A stretch of 64,000 nucleotides of DNA from Schistosoma mansoni (Eukaryota > Platyhelminthes > Trematoda > Strigeidida > Schistosomatidae): assembly GCF_000237925.1 (NCBI RefSeq), contig NC_031502.1, positions 14,434,434 to 14,498,433 of the forward strand, read 5' to 3'. The notes beneath the pieces were generated by a model, which worked only from the letters and a program-made list of their open reading frames with translations, was not told the DNA's origin and made no database searches. Positions 37,601-49,935 of this stretch are shown one piece after another; the first letter of the stretch is position 1; each line of letters opens with the position of its first letter. Position numbers and translations under genes: made by a program.

Positions 37601-38221
37601 AATATTCGTCAAACGCATTTTCTTCTTGATAATCCCATACCGACTCATCATAATAGGACGCCTATTAGAGCTAAGCTTAAGTGCCACAAGAACCAGTTGG
37701 TTGCTATACGCCATATAAGCACACCTCTTAAAATATAGGCTCCAACAAGACCTTATACTTAAGTAAAGCAGTTCACAACCCTAATTGCCACAAAATCAAG
37801 AAACGCCACGAGACCCTACCTAGCTTTTATGATGGTTACCTTAAGCATTTTTACCATTACCATCTTCACATTTTGTACAAACAGTAATATAAAACTTTGC
37901 AGTCCTGTAGATAACCACTTCAGAATAGATTTGTCTGCTAGTCCTCCTAATGAAAAGTCATTATCTGGGTTCACCGGCCCTGTTTGGGACGTTGCAAATA
38001 ATCGGTTATATTTGTTAGAATGCTTTCATCCGAAGAGAAACATTATAAGAGTAAATTTGAAGTGATTCTATAGACCAACATCTTGTTTGATTTTTGGCCA
38101 TACAGTTAACATGATCAGAGGAAGCTTAATGGCCTAGTCATTATTACAGAGTATCACAGTGTGACTTTGAGTTACCTATGCGGACTTTCCAACACACCAT
38201 GAGTAATAAGATGATAAGCAT

Positions 38222-39445
38222 TCACGCGAATGCGTTAGATCCGACAAGGTTTGTGAGTCGTGAAAAAGGGTAACATTCAGATCGTGTTTCTCCGTAAGTT
38301 GTGACGGTTGTTGATATTCTGTAATACGAGATCCAGTTCTCAACCGGAGATTCCGCTACATTCTCAGCTGATATGTCTTTTAGCGATGCCACCACAGAGC
38401 GCCATGTAAATCGGTTAGTCGAGGTAAAAATATATCTGAAACCAATTGAAAGAGGTATTGTTCTGACTGTATTGGTGTGTATATGTTTCAATCTTGCCTT
38501 ACGATGGGGGGGATGGCTCTTATACAAAACTTTTGTGACAATGAACTTTGGCTTTCTGGCATTTAGTATATGTTTGTGCCCAGTTACAGGCATCACTGCC
38601 AAAGGTGGACCATGTGAGACGTTCACTGACCAGCTTAGTAGTGGATTTTACTCTAGTGTGAGAAATTTTGTGTACAGTCTCGAAAATGTGACATGCAATG
38701 GCTCCACGATGAACGGTTGTGGTCGGCTCGTTGAAAAATATGTTGCTTTAACGTCGTAGAATGTGTCTTTTTTGAGTCTGAAGTAAGTTATGTCAGAGGA
38801 TCTCATTATGGCTAGCTCAATGTCTGTCATTCAGCTACTTTATGAAAATCAATCCTAGTTGTTGTGAGGGTGTTTATCGCAATCAAGGGTCATGCATAAT
38901 CTACGTCGTTATTATTACCCTTAACACGCACTGTGCATACAGGGAAATAAGTTCCTAGTGTCGAACTCTTCTCGGCGAATAACCACCTTGCTTGGCGTTC
39001 AGTGTTTTCAACAGTTTTATGCTATGTGGGCACAGTGAAAACTATACAATCTACTATGGTGGAAGTGCCTTTTCGTCTAGCAAGTTGCTAGCAATTATCT
39101 TCTGAACGCATTATACTTCTTCTGAGTGGAATTCAGTCGCTCTGAAAAAATCTAAGTGGTTTCTATGTCCCATTTAATAAGTGCTGTAATACAGCTCCCA
39201 CTACAGCATTCGATCAATCACTTATGACCGCTAATATTGCCTTAGTCCTTTGCAAAGATAGCATTGTCAATTGCCGAGCACTCGTTTGCCACTCTCGAAC
39301 GCCTGTATGCCTCCTATTGAAATCTGGAGTGTCCAGGCGTTTCCTGACAAGATGTCCGTCAGTGGCAGTAGTACTGCCGTACAGCGCGGGGTCAGTCGTC
39401 TGTAATAATTTACTAGCCCCAGGAATCTTCATAATGTCCCTCATG
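38222..39445 (-). pseudogene. Old Gypsy pol relic
   Basis: The minus strand keeps traces of a second, much older Gypsy element. An RNase H-like stretch lies near 39060-39240 (AVVGAVLQHLLNG). An integrase-like stretch lies at 38222-38626 (GFRYIFTSTNRFTWRSVVAS and LKDISAENVAESPVENWISY). It is broken in many places and no LTRs were found. It is not the same copy as the young element to its left. Confidence 0.65.
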
Positions 39446-39599
39446 ATTCAGGTTACGGATATTCACGCATGGAATTACCTTCTTCCAGAGTTGGCTCGAT
39501 ACTCTGAGGAGTTACTATGGGACCAAGAAATTACAGGGATCTTTTTCAAGATTCAAACCTCTAGACGCTGATGATGACATGTCTTAAGTCTACGTATAT

Positions 39600-40725
39600 T
39601 TATCCGAGTGCACTAAAGGTTGATTATTATTGTTGCCATGATTATTTTTTTCTCTGATTTTCCTTATTTATTTCATTTTATTTTGTAAATTGTTCGTTTA
39701 TCTAAAAAGTCTATATCCATTACACTATTATTATCATGGTTGGACCCTTCCACTAGGTGTTCATTCCTTTTCTCCCTCTTTATTTCATCCTAAATAAATA
39801 TTATCCTTAAGATTACGAAGTTTTTGATTAAGACAATAACTTGTGTTACGCTTAAATCAACTCAGACTCATTTTATCTTCACTATGCATATACACCTCAT
39901 ACATGTTGATTATCGTTTGCACTTATTTGAGACTATCATAGCATCGTTTCAAACTATGACTGCCCAAACACTTATTCTAGCACCATATCTTACCGCAACA
40001 ATAAGTCATTTACTTATTAATTTATTTTGTTTTATTTTATTTTTATCACTCATTTTGCGATACATACATAGTTGCTTATTCTTGTTCTGTGTTAAGCTGT
40101 TTACGTATTCCGCCTCTCCCTTATTTCTGTTTCCTTAGTTTCTTCCTTTCCTTCTTCGAAATCAATTCAAAATTCTTGCCAATTACATAGAACCTGATTT
40201 ATTATTATTATTCTATTATTAATATTTTATTTTCCTTTTCTTTCCTTTCTCAAACATGGCAAATGTAATGCAAACATTATTGAAAATTGTGTATTATTGC
40301 ATTTTTGAAGAAAACCGAAACGGTTTCTTCACAACACTTATGTATCCATAAGACGATGGTGAATAGAAATAAAGTTCCGCAAGTAATTTTAGTTGTCATA
40401 GATGATCGTTCTGTCTCATTCGCTACCAGAATACACGTCCCAAGTAGGGTCATTACTTCAGTATTTGGTATACGCACTGGTGTGCATACGCTGATATATA
40501 CACAATATACTATAACAATAACATAATAAAGTTCTGAGGTAGTGCGGTATTGTTCTTAGGGATCAGGACTTTATGTCGTCCACTGTAAGTTCTAATCCTA
40601 GAGCGATCAGCTGCTTGAAGTGTGGAATTGGGTCGACATTTTGATTATCAGGGTTGTCGGGCAATATCATTCCAACTCCTTCCACCATGTCAATTAGAAC
40701 CCGCGTCCCATTATCCTGCTCTGAT
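39600..40725. other. AT-rich DNA between Gypsy relic and LINE D1
   Basis: Low-complexity T-rich sequence (around 39640-40260). No gene recognised; the 104-codon frame at 39824-40138 is hydrophobic by composition only. Confidence 0.4.
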
Positions 40726-40729
40726 TCTG

Positions 40730-42838
40730 TACAAAAAAGCATGTGAAGTACATATAGGATAGGAATCTCATGGAACTACGACCATCAAAGCATCGTTCAA
40801 AACAAAGAAGGAGGGGATCACAATGAATGTTATCCAGTGTTATACACCCTCCAATGATAGGAACGACGACGATAAAGGTCAGTTTTACAGGAGGATGCAA
40901 ACAATCATAGCGAAGGGCTCAAGACCATTCTGATGGAAGACCTAGGTGCGAAAGTCGGAATGGACAACACCGAATATGAAGATATCAAGGGACGATGTGG
41001 ACTGAGAGAAAGGAACGAGAATGGTGACAGGTTTGCAAATCTATGTGCATTTAACAAAATGGTTACAGATGGAACAATTTTCCTCCACAAACGCACACAC
41101 TAAGCTACATGGGTCTCACCGGATCACACTACACAGAACCAGATCAATCATATTTGCATCAGCAGAAAATTCAGAAGGTCAACAGAAGACGTAAGAATCA
41201 GGAGAGGAGCTGACATAGCTTTCGATCATCACTTGGTAGTTGCCAAGATGAAACTGAAGCCAAAGAATTAGTGGACAACTGGAGAAACAGTATTACAAGG
41301 ATTCAATATAGCCTTCCTTCGACATACTGAGAAAGTCAACGAATTGAAGATAACTCTCAACAATAGGCTCCAAGCCTTACAAGATCTACCGAAAGAAGAA
41401 GAAACCACTATGGAAGACAACTGGAAAGTGATCAAAGAAGTACTAACTTCAACGTGTCAGTAGGTCCTGGACCGCAAGAAGCATCATCATAAAGAATGGA
41501 TCTCTACCGAAACCCTGAGCAAGACTCGAGAAAGGAAGAACAAGAAGACAGCAGTTAACAAAGACAGAACAAGAACAGAGAAAGTCAAGACACAAACTAA
41601 ATACACAGAAGTAAACAAGCAAGTGAAGATGAGCATTAGGGTCGGCAAGCAGAAATACGTGAAAGACCTAGAAATGACAGTGTAAAAAGCTGCAAGAGAA
41701 GGAAATATGGAACAACTATGACACAACAAAGAAACTGGGAAGGAAATATAGTGAACCAGAGAGACCGGTCAAGGACAAAGGCGTGCCTATCATTGAGATT
41801 CAAGAACAGAGGAGCAGGTGGGTAGAACACTTCGAGAAACTCGTGAATAGATCGGCCAAACTGATTCCATCGGATATCAAAGCAGTACCTACAGATCTTC
41901 ATACAGATGTCACTCCACCAACGACTGAATAGATCAGTATGGCCATCAGACAAACCGAAAGTGGGAAAGCAGCAGGACCAGACAACATACCAGCTGAAGC
42001 ACTGAAGTCAGACATAGAAGTAACTGCGAACGTGCTCCACGTTCTATTCAGGAATATTTGGGAGGAAGAACAAGTACCGACAGATTGGAAAGAAGGATAC
42101 ATCATCAAGATACCAAAGAAAGGAGGTCTGAGTAAATGTGAGAACTAACTACGGAGGCGTCATACTACTATCAGTACCAAGAAGAGTTTCCAGCAGAGTG
42201 TTGCTGAACTGAATGAAATATTCGGTAGACGCCCAACTTCGAGATCAACAGGATGGATTCCGTAGGGATCGGTTGTGCACATACCAAATGACGACACTAT
42301 GGATCATCGTTGAAGAATCAATTGAATGGAACTTGTCAATATACATCAACTTCCTTGACTATGAGAAAGCATTTGACAACATGAATAGGAGAACCTTATG
42401 GAACCTTCTTCGACACTATGGCGTACTCGAGAAGATCGACAACATCTTTCGGAATTCATACGACGGACTCCAGTGCAAAGTTGTGCATGGAGAACGATTG
42501 ACAAGCTCATTCGAAGTGAGGACCGGAGTCAGACAAGGCTGTTCACTCTCCTCCTCTTTTTCCAGTGGTTGAGTGGATTATGAAGATCTTGACATCTGAG
42601 GGGAAGCATGGAATAAAATAGACAGCTTGGATGCAAGTGGACGATTTGGACTTCACATATGACCTAGCTCTTTTATCCCATACACACGAACAAGTGCATA
42701 CAAAGACAACCAGTGTAGCAGAAGCCACTGCATCAGCAAGCCTCAACATACACAAGGGAAAAATCAAGATCCTGAAATACGATGCGGAGAATACCAATTC
42801 AATCACACTTGATAGAAAAAACCCAGTCAAAGCAGGAG
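40730..42838 (+). mobile_element. RTE-type LINE copy D1
   Basis: A decayed LINE with a partial AP endonuclease (NVIQCYTPSNDRNDDDK near 40830; HHLVVAKMKLKPK near 41230), linker, then RT. RT start is SGKAAGPDNIPAEALKSD (41939-42148), block A is FLDYEKAFDNMNRRTLW, block B is EVRTGVRQGCSL (42213-42572), and block C is altered to VDDLDFTYDLALL. It has several frameshifts and stops. It ends abruptly at 42838, where the duplicated block begins, so its 3' part is missing. Confidence 0.75.
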
Positions 42839-43153
42839 TCTGGAGTGAAGCGGTTCGAAAATATAGTTGGAAAGTTATCGATTAGTTGAGAAGTGTTTGA
42901 TCTAAGCTGGCTAGTTGCTACGAGGGATACTTAACACGCAGTTCCCGATGTTGATCTAGCCTGGATATGTGGCCGTGAGCGTTTACCTAGGGTTTATCCA
43001 TTAAAACTGATGAGGTCAGGACCAATGTCGGATACTCACAGAACTATTTATTTTAGGGATTTGTTTACCTCCACCAACAGAACTAAAACAGGCCTTCTAG
43101 CCTTTGCAGTTTTCATTCCTCAGTAGTAAGAATAGGAGGTCTATCGACCTATA

Positions 43154-43755
43154 TTAAGCCTTGCAATTTGTAACACTGTGGAGGTCCAATCTTGTCTGGA
43201 ATATATCAACAGAAGTTTCTGATATTACATGATCTGGTAGAGAGTTCCAGTAGTTCAGTACACGGTGAGAGAAACAGAACTTCAGACGTAAATAATGTGA
43301 TCTTGGTTTTTGTACATTCTTAGAATGTCCTTTTAAATGATCAGTCCTAAACGCAAGGACAGAGAGACCCTTTACCATTTCGCTCCCTCCTCGTTGGACT
43401 CGTTCCAGTATATCCACCTAATACTCGAAACAAGGACTCGTTGTCCTAATCCCATATTCCTAGTGCGGCCACACGAAAGTTGGGTATAATACTCTAAAAA
43501 TTTCTTCGTCCAAGTACTGAAAGACCTACTAACAGCCCATAATACCGTACAGTCTTCAGGAGCGACAGCCTTGCAGCTGCTTGGAATTTTTTGGCCACTG
43601 CTTATTATGACTCCTAGATTCTTATAGTCCATTACTTTAGGTAACACAACTCTTCATAATGTGTAGTGATATGATACGCCATAGTTATTTAATTGCATCG
43701 TCAAACTCTCGTTAAAATTTACTTGTAATGACCACCTGTCCTTCCATGCAGCCAG
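43154..43755 (-). mobile_element. CR1-like LINE 3' fragment (duplication copy 1)
   Basis: The minus-strand frames 43372-43647 and 43154-43417 encode the C-terminal end of a CR1/SR1-type LINE protein (RSFSTWTKKFLEYYTQL; MDILERVQRGGSEMVKGLSV; FSHRVLNYWNSLPDHVISET). One frameshift separates them. The upstream part is lost in the gap. Confidence 0.7.
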
Positions 43756-43955
43756 NNNNNNNNNNNNNNNNNNNNNNNNNNNNNNNNNNNNNNNNNNNNN
43801 NNNNNNNNNNNNNNNNNNNNNNNNNNNNNNNNNNNNNNNNNNNNNNNNNNNNNNNNNNNNNNNNNNNNNNNNNNNNNNNNNNNNNNNNNNNNNNNNNNNN
43901 NNNNNNNNNNNNNNNNNNNNNNNNNNNNNNNNNNNNNNNNNNNNNNNNNNNNNNN
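43756..43955. other. Assembly gap (200 N)
   Basis: A run of exactly 200 N, a conventional length for a gap of unknown size. By comparison with copy 2 the true content is about 1.96 kb. Bases right after the gap differ more from copy 2 than the rest of the block, as at poorly resolved contig ends. Confidence 0.99.
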
Positions 43956-44929
43956 CTTCGCCCAAAATTTCTTTTATGTGATTTCTGAACATTTAAAGTT
44001 AGGAAAGAGGTTCAGAGGCTCTAAAATCGTTATGCATACGGTAGTTATCCATATAACTCCATAGTAGTCGACCTCTGAAGCCATGATAAGGTGGCAAAAA
44101 CTTTCAGCCTTGACCACATATCTCCAATATTGTTTGTGTGCACTCCGGTTGTTCGGTCCACAAAATGCCGTTTGTGGACGACACAATGCACATAACCAAG
44201 TCTATGTAGGCATCGGTACTCTCTCCAATCACCCGTATATATTGTAGTACCTGGCTGCACATATTCCCGTATAATTGGTACTATAGTTGTAGCCTGTCGG
44301 CATCTGACCCGTTAGAACTGTCCCTTTTGAGATGACCTGTTGTATATTCCAAGGACCTGTGAGGTATGTTTATGTAAGTGCTACTTACCCAGTGCTCTTC
44401 AACACTACGTCCTCTATTGAATTTTCATTTCCTGGCAACTGTTTTGCCTATTTCAACGATTCTCCCAAATAACTCATGTAAGCTTGTCATTTTCACTGCT
44501 CGTATATCTCTACAATACTCATGTCACTAAACAGTCGAAGCTTCAGTAAAATCTGCAAATTTTACAGCCGGTGTTACTGGTGCTTTTATTATCCAGTTCG
44601 CAGCATTATCATAATTCGCCTTAGTCTCAATGCGAATCGAGGGGAAAAAAGTTCCTATTCTAGCAGACTTCCTCTCCCAACACATATTACATCGAAAGAC
44701 AACATCGTCGCGGTAGTCTGCACAAGGTCCACAAGTCATTTGATTCCCACAATCACAAATAAAGGAACTTCTTAGTAGTCCCATTTGTTGTAGCCGTTCA
44801 GTTATAATGTCTTCCCTAAAATCCGTATTGAACCAATCGTATGTGAGCATCAGGTACTGTAATTGGCGTCGTGATCTTGAAACCCCTCAAACGCTTCTGA
44901 TTGGCTCATCCATGAGTTATAGTCTCGCC
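43956..44929 (-). mobile_element. Merlin DNA transposon, duplication copy 1 (cut by gap)
   Basis: Carries an IS1016-like transposase in pieces. The zinc-ribbon part is at 44527-44850 (CDCGNQMTCGPCADYRDDVV) and the core at 44045-44260 (TTIYTGDWREYRCLHRLGYV, GVHTNNIGDMWSRLK). The 5' terminal repeat GGCGAGACTATAA lies at the 44929 end. Its other end is hidden by the gap. See copy 2 for the full structure. Confidence 0.7.
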
Positions 44930-45955
44930 GAAATCTGATTGGTTTGTCCGTATACTTTGTTTCTGCCTGGTTATAGCTTTGCGTCGTGTATTTCTCGTGT
45001 TTCAATTAACTAGCCGTAACTTACTCATCTAGGTCAAAAAAGTTACTCGGATTGCGAAAGCGAAGTCATACCCACCTCATATAACTTATGGGTTGTTTCT
45101 ATCTGGTAGACATTGTATTTGCTGAAATCTTCCTCAGGCTTCTAAAGAAATAGCTTTTGGCTCACATTTTCGGTTTACTGCCTAACTGTAAGCGTTTCTG
45201 ATTGTTATCAGTCTGAATTGGTCTCTGCATAATAGGTGGTTGTAATGTAGATAAACAAAATTCAGGTACCAGTTCCTAATTTATACAGAGAATAGTTTTT
45301 AAATCACGCTTTATGTTAAGTAATCATAAAATGGAAACTCGTTGATATTTAAAATCTCTTCTATGTATTCTGCTAAACATGTGGTGAATTAAGCAAGTGT
45401 TAGACGTTGAGAGTTCATGATACTCAACTGTATTATTCATAATTGGTGATAAACACCTGAATTTTGTAGGTACAACTCTCCCATACTTTTACTTAAGTAT
45501 GACCTTATCCCGTTTCTTTCAAGTAGCTAAATTAAATTGTTTACGCCAAATGCTCTGACGGTAGAATGGGTGCGCATTCGTTTCAAAATTTAGGAAGCGC
45601 AAAATCTTATTCGTTATGATAAAATGACTTTAGGGTCGCGTTTAAGTTACCACTTGGTAATTTAGTGTTCTCTCCTGCATAATTTACTACCAAGAAATTA
45701 AACTCAACGATCCTGAATCGTTGTTCTAGTACATTTTAATGTGCTCCATTAGCCGTTTGGCCTTGTCGTTCTGCAAATTCGATCAAATTTTTGATTTAGT
45801 TTAATAAACTAATCAAGTGTCATATTTTCCGGCACATTTGATTGGCCGTTGATCATAATTGAGAAGTCATACAGGCCTCTTGAGATAACTTCTTTTGCTC
45901 TTCACATATTTCTTGGGCCTCCATATTGGAGTAACATAGTGAAACCAGATTAGTG
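44930..45955. other. Unrecognised part of the duplicated block, copy 1
   Basis: About 1 kb of non-coding sequence with no element identified. The same sequence stands at 57375-58400. Confidence 0.5.
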
Positions 45956-45956
45956 T

Positions 45957-46098
45957 TATGATTTATTTATTTATTTGAACACAAACATTGGTACAAGAGG
46001 ACACCAAATACATATGCACCACACAGTAACAATGAGGCCAGTAGTGGTTACCATTGATTTGTGTGAAGGATGTGATTCTGCCCGGCTGCCCAAACCCA
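45957..46098 (-). repeat. Element E tail fragment, duplication copy 1
   Basis: Carries the reverse complement of the E/LINE C tail (ATTTATTTGAACACAAACAT then TGGTACAAGAGGACACC), followed by a short piece of body. It is about 140 bp, matching the left part of E1. Confidence 0.65.
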
Positions 46099-46348
46099 AG
46101 CTAGTAGAAAATCAGTATAAGGTTTTGATATTTAGAATTAGATATCGTGCAATCCGATACTTGTGTGTGTGATTGAGGATATTTGCGTTGATATTAGCTA
46201 CTGTGAATCATGAGGTTAGGTTTTGGTGTTTGAACTTACATGATGACTAACTGATATATTTGGTACTGGTCAATAGTGTTCGGTTAAATACCGTTTATCT
46301 TCGTTTTAAAACATTTCACTAGGTTTATTTAACAAATTTTGAACTTTC

Positions 46349-46594
46349 ATGTTTTTAAGGCTTTTAGTTATGGTTGAAAGCATTCCAGGGACTTCAAGAA
46401 GTGTACATAATGCACCTAAAGTTCCTACTAGTGGTTACCTAATACCACGGACTAAAGATTGCAAAAAGCGCGCTTGTCAGAGTTCAGGATCGGTTGAGTC
46501 TACACAGTCCTGTTGGAAATCCTTTTACAAAGCGGAAGTTGCTTCTAGTGAAGTCAATAAAGATTATAAGGTAAATTTTTGGGCTTATGTATAG
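46349..46594 (+). other. Unidentified open frame, possible orphan exon (copy 1)
   Basis: An 81-codon frame. The part MVESIPGTSRSVHNAPKVPT to EVASSEVNKDYK ends at a GTAAAT donor-like site. Composition is hydrophilic and unlike neighbouring transposon proteins. It could be an exon carried from a host gene, a piece of an unknown element or chance. The identical frame is at 58794-59039. Confidence 0.25.
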
Positions 46595-47056
46595 CTGGAA
46601 TATCAGTGAATGAAGTAATGTAATTTTAAAGTTTTGAGTACAGTTTTGGAATATTTAAGTCTCGGCTCATTGTTTTGTTGAATATTTCTAAGTTTGAATC
46701 GGCTGCATATCTTACTTACGTACTTAGTTTCGCCTGTTACTCTCAATGGAGCATAGGCCGCCCATCAGCATTCTCCAACCCACTCTGTCTCAACAGTCGT
46801 TTATGTGCTTAACAGTCGGTTATGTGCTGTTAGATTAGAAAGTTCCATCAAAGTGAGAAGAAATCGGCGCGAGAAACGGTGTCTTTTCGTCATCTCCGCC
46901 TATGCCCCGACAGATTGCAGCCCGGATGCAATCAAGGATGAGTTTTACCATCAGTTAACTGTTTTTCTCCAGAAAGCGCGTTCGACAGATATTGTAGTAT
47001 TAGCCGGAGACTTGAATGCACAGGTCGGGCGTCTAGGCACAGAAGAGAGTCGTTTA

Positions 47057-47631
47057 TGTTAAGTAGTAGCGAAGATATAAGTACGGGTAACTTGCAGGAC
47101 CTACTATTGGACTATCATTCTTATTGTATAACTATTCGGTAACTAGATTATCTATATCTATATTCATCTTATTGTAAGCTTCATTTTGACCTATTGGTTA
47201 TTATTGTATGATTTACTGTTCCTAAGTTATACTCAGTTTATTGATTATTGTCTCCCACGCTTACAGCCTCATTTGGCCTGGTTCTGTACAAATATTATTT
47301 TCTATTTTACGGTGTGGTGTGGTCTGCCTGTCTGTTATATAAACAAAGTATGCTTGAAATAAACGATTTGCATAGATTCGTATTGCCGAGGCTGATATTG
47401 GTGTTCTGGACTCAAGTGGACGGGTTAGGCGGATAAGGACCAATAAGGACGCTAGATTACCCATATTAATCGAACGTCATTGTCACAGTGTGAAGGTCGT
47501 AAAAGTCGTATTCTATTGGTGGACAATTTCCGCGAATTACGTCCTTGTAAAATTCGTAAGGTCATAACGAATCAGCGACGACCTTGATCAAGTCATAACA
47601 ATTGGCTACAGTCGAGGTCAAAAACATGACA
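47057..47631 (+). mobile_element. Solo LTR 1 inside LINE C
   Basis: A 575-bp unit starting TGTTA and ending TGACA, flanked by the 5-bp direct repeat GTTTA (47052-47056 and 47632-47636). Removing it rejoins the LINE endonuclease frame, so it inserted into LINE C. It is related to the unit at 51647-52229. It is a fossil: only the LTR remains. The family (BEL/Pao or Gypsy) cannot be told from the LTR alone. Confidence 0.8.
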
Positions 47632-47684
47632 GTTTAGGTGGCCGATGGGGACTTGTTGGTCGCAGGACAGATAACGGGGACCGT

Positions 47685-48515
47685 TTGCTGCAACTGTGCA
47701 CGGACCACAACCTATTTCTGGCCAGCACTAACTTCCGGCACAGTCATCGCCGGTGTGCCACCTGGCGTCCTCCCTCTGCATCCCAAGCCTGGACTCAGAT
47801 TGATCACATCGCGATCAGCTACCGCTGGCGTGGTTGTGTACAAGACTGCCGCTCCTTTTGGAGTACCTATCTGGAGTCTGATCATACCCTGGTCTGTGCC
47901 AATCTCACCTTCCTTTTCAGTGGCCGAAGGACTGACCATCACCAACGGATCGATGTTAGTAAACTGGCTGCAACTTCTGTTGCAAGTAAGTATCGAGCGG
48001 AGCTAGCCTCTAGGCTAGCTACCATCCCATCGAAAAGTATAGATGAGTATTGGTTGCATCTTCACGACGCCATGAAAATGGCGAGTAAAGCCGCTTGCGG
48101 CTTCGCGAAACGTCCCGCTTACAAGCACTGGGTTTCTTCTGGCTCCTTACAACTGATGGAAGCCCGTCGGTCTACTCCGGGTGACCGTGAGTTTGACCAC
48201 AAACGAAGGCTGTTACGTAATGAAATCGGGCAAAGCTTGCGTAAGGACCGGGAAGCCTGGTGGTCGGAGCGTGCTAATAAGATGGAAGCAGCAGCTGCAT
48301 CTGGTAACTGCCGGAAGCTCTTCCAACTCATCCGAGCCACTGGCAGCAAGAAGTCTGGTGTGAGTGAAACAATCTACGAGGATGACGGGATGCCAATCAC
48401 TAACATCCCTCGACGTCTTACGATGGGCGGAAGTTTTCGAAGGGCAGTTCAACTGGCCTGCTGCTCCGGCAACATCAACCAGTTTGTCCTGCCCCCCATG
48501 GCCGGTGACGACTGA
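47685..48515 (+). pseudogene. Endonuclease and linker part of LINE C
   Basis: A 276-codon frame. WRPPSASQAWTQIDHIAISY and YLESDHTLV are the C-terminal endonuclease motifs (catalytic Asp and His of the SDH block kept). A basic linker region follows, with HKRRLLRNEIGQSLRKDREA. It ends by a frameshift before the RT. Confidence 0.75.
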
Positions 48516-48636
48516 TCCACCAAACGAGGCGGAAGTCCGCAAGGAACTCCAACTCTTGAAACGTTACTAATCACCGGGCCCAGATGAATTACCTCCGGCT
48601 CTTTTTAAAGATGGTGGTGACTTTCTGACTAAGGAA

Positions 48637-49935
48637 TTGACTGTGTTGTTTGCAAAGGTTTGGGAGCAAGAAAGTGTTCCAACATCATGGAATGAGTCGA
48701 TAGTCGTCCCTATCTTTGAAAAGGGTTCACGTTGTTCCTGTAATAACTATCGGGGGATAAGTCTACTTCCGATTGCGTCCAAACTATTGGCTTCTATCAT
48801 TCTTCGTAGGTTGTTTAAAACCCGAGAACGATTGACTCGCGAGGATCAGGCTGGTTTTCGTTCTGGTCGAGAATGCATTGATCACATCTTCACCCTCCGC
48901 CAAATGTTAAAACACCGTCATACTTACCGCAGGCCAACAATCGTAGTGTTTCTTGATATCAGGGCTGCCTTCGATTCGTTGGACAGGACTGTTCTCTGGG
49001 ATTGTCTATTGAAGAAGGGTGTGCCTGAGAAGTTCATTAACATCTTAAAGGCCCTGTATACGAATACCTCAGGCAGAGTGAGGGCATACAACCACCTTTC
49101 TCCCTTGTTTCATTCGAGCAGTGGGGTTAGGCAGGGTTGCCCAATCTCACCATTCCTCTTCAACTTTGCCATCGACGACATCCTGGAAACAACTCTGATG
49201 GATGTAAGTAATGGCGGTGTGGATCTGCTGCCTGAAGAACGACTTCTCGACCTTGAGTATGCGGATGATATTGTCTTACTGTGCGATGATGCCCAAGGCA
49301 TGCAATCCGCACTTAATCAGTTGGCAATTAGTGTCCGCAGGTACGGCATGTGCTTTGCACCCTCCAAGTGCAAAGTACTCCTACAAGACTGGCAGGATTC
49401 TCATCCTGTACTCACCCTGGATGGTGAGCAGATTGAAGTAGTTGAGAAGTTCGTGTATCTAGGTAGCTACATAAGTGCTGGTGGTGGCGTGAGTGATGAG
49501 ATGGATGCACGTATAATGAAAGCCAGAGCGGCTTATGCCAATCTGGGCCATCATTGGCGCCTTCATGATGTTAGTCTGGCTGTAAAAGGTCGGATTTACA
49601 ACGCGTCGGTGAGAGCAGTTTTGCTCTATGCTTGTGAAACCTGGCCTCTCCGAGTTGAGGATGTTAGACGTCTCTTTGTTTTTGATCATCGTTGTCTCCG
49701 AAGGATTGCTGACATTCAGTGGCAACACCATGTTAGTAATGCAGAGGTTCGGCATCGTGTGTTCGGGCGCCGAGACGATAATTCAATTGGTGTGACCATC
49801 TTGAAACACCGACTTCGGTGGCTTGGACATGTTTTACGAATGTCGTCCCAGAGACTTCCACATCGTTCATTATTTGCCGACTCTGGGAGTGGTTGGAAAA
49901 AGCGGAGGTGGTCAGTGTATGACATGGTGTCGTGA
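48637..49935 (+). pseudogene. Reverse transcriptase of LINE C
   Basis: A 432-codon frame with RT blocks VVFLDIRAAFDSLDRTVLWD, SSGVRQGCPISPFLFNFAID and LEYADDIVLL; all catalytic aspartates are present. The C-terminal ETWPLRVEDVRRLFVFDHRC and RLRWLGHVLRM regions follow. A frameshift near 49908 cuts off the last 50 or so residues, which remain readable to about 50092 (LSDMAQNRSQWRACC). Confidence 0.8.

Larger units (their letters stand above)
42839..47318. repeat. Long direct duplication, copy 1
   Basis: This block is repeated at 53523-59763. The two agree almost base for base outside the gap; I noticed only isolated differences such as 46313 versus 58758. Copy 1 contains a 200-N gap in place of about 1.96 kb present in copy 2. 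The left edge cuts LINE D1 here and LINE B2 in copy 2. The right edge runs on into an intact solo LTR here but is cut in copy 2, so copy 1 looks like the original arrangement on that side. Confidence 0.9.

Noticed and set aside
39824-40138. 104-codon frame rich in Leu, Ile and Phe
   Set aside because: It lies in T-rich low-complexity DNA, which gives hydrophobic frames by composition.
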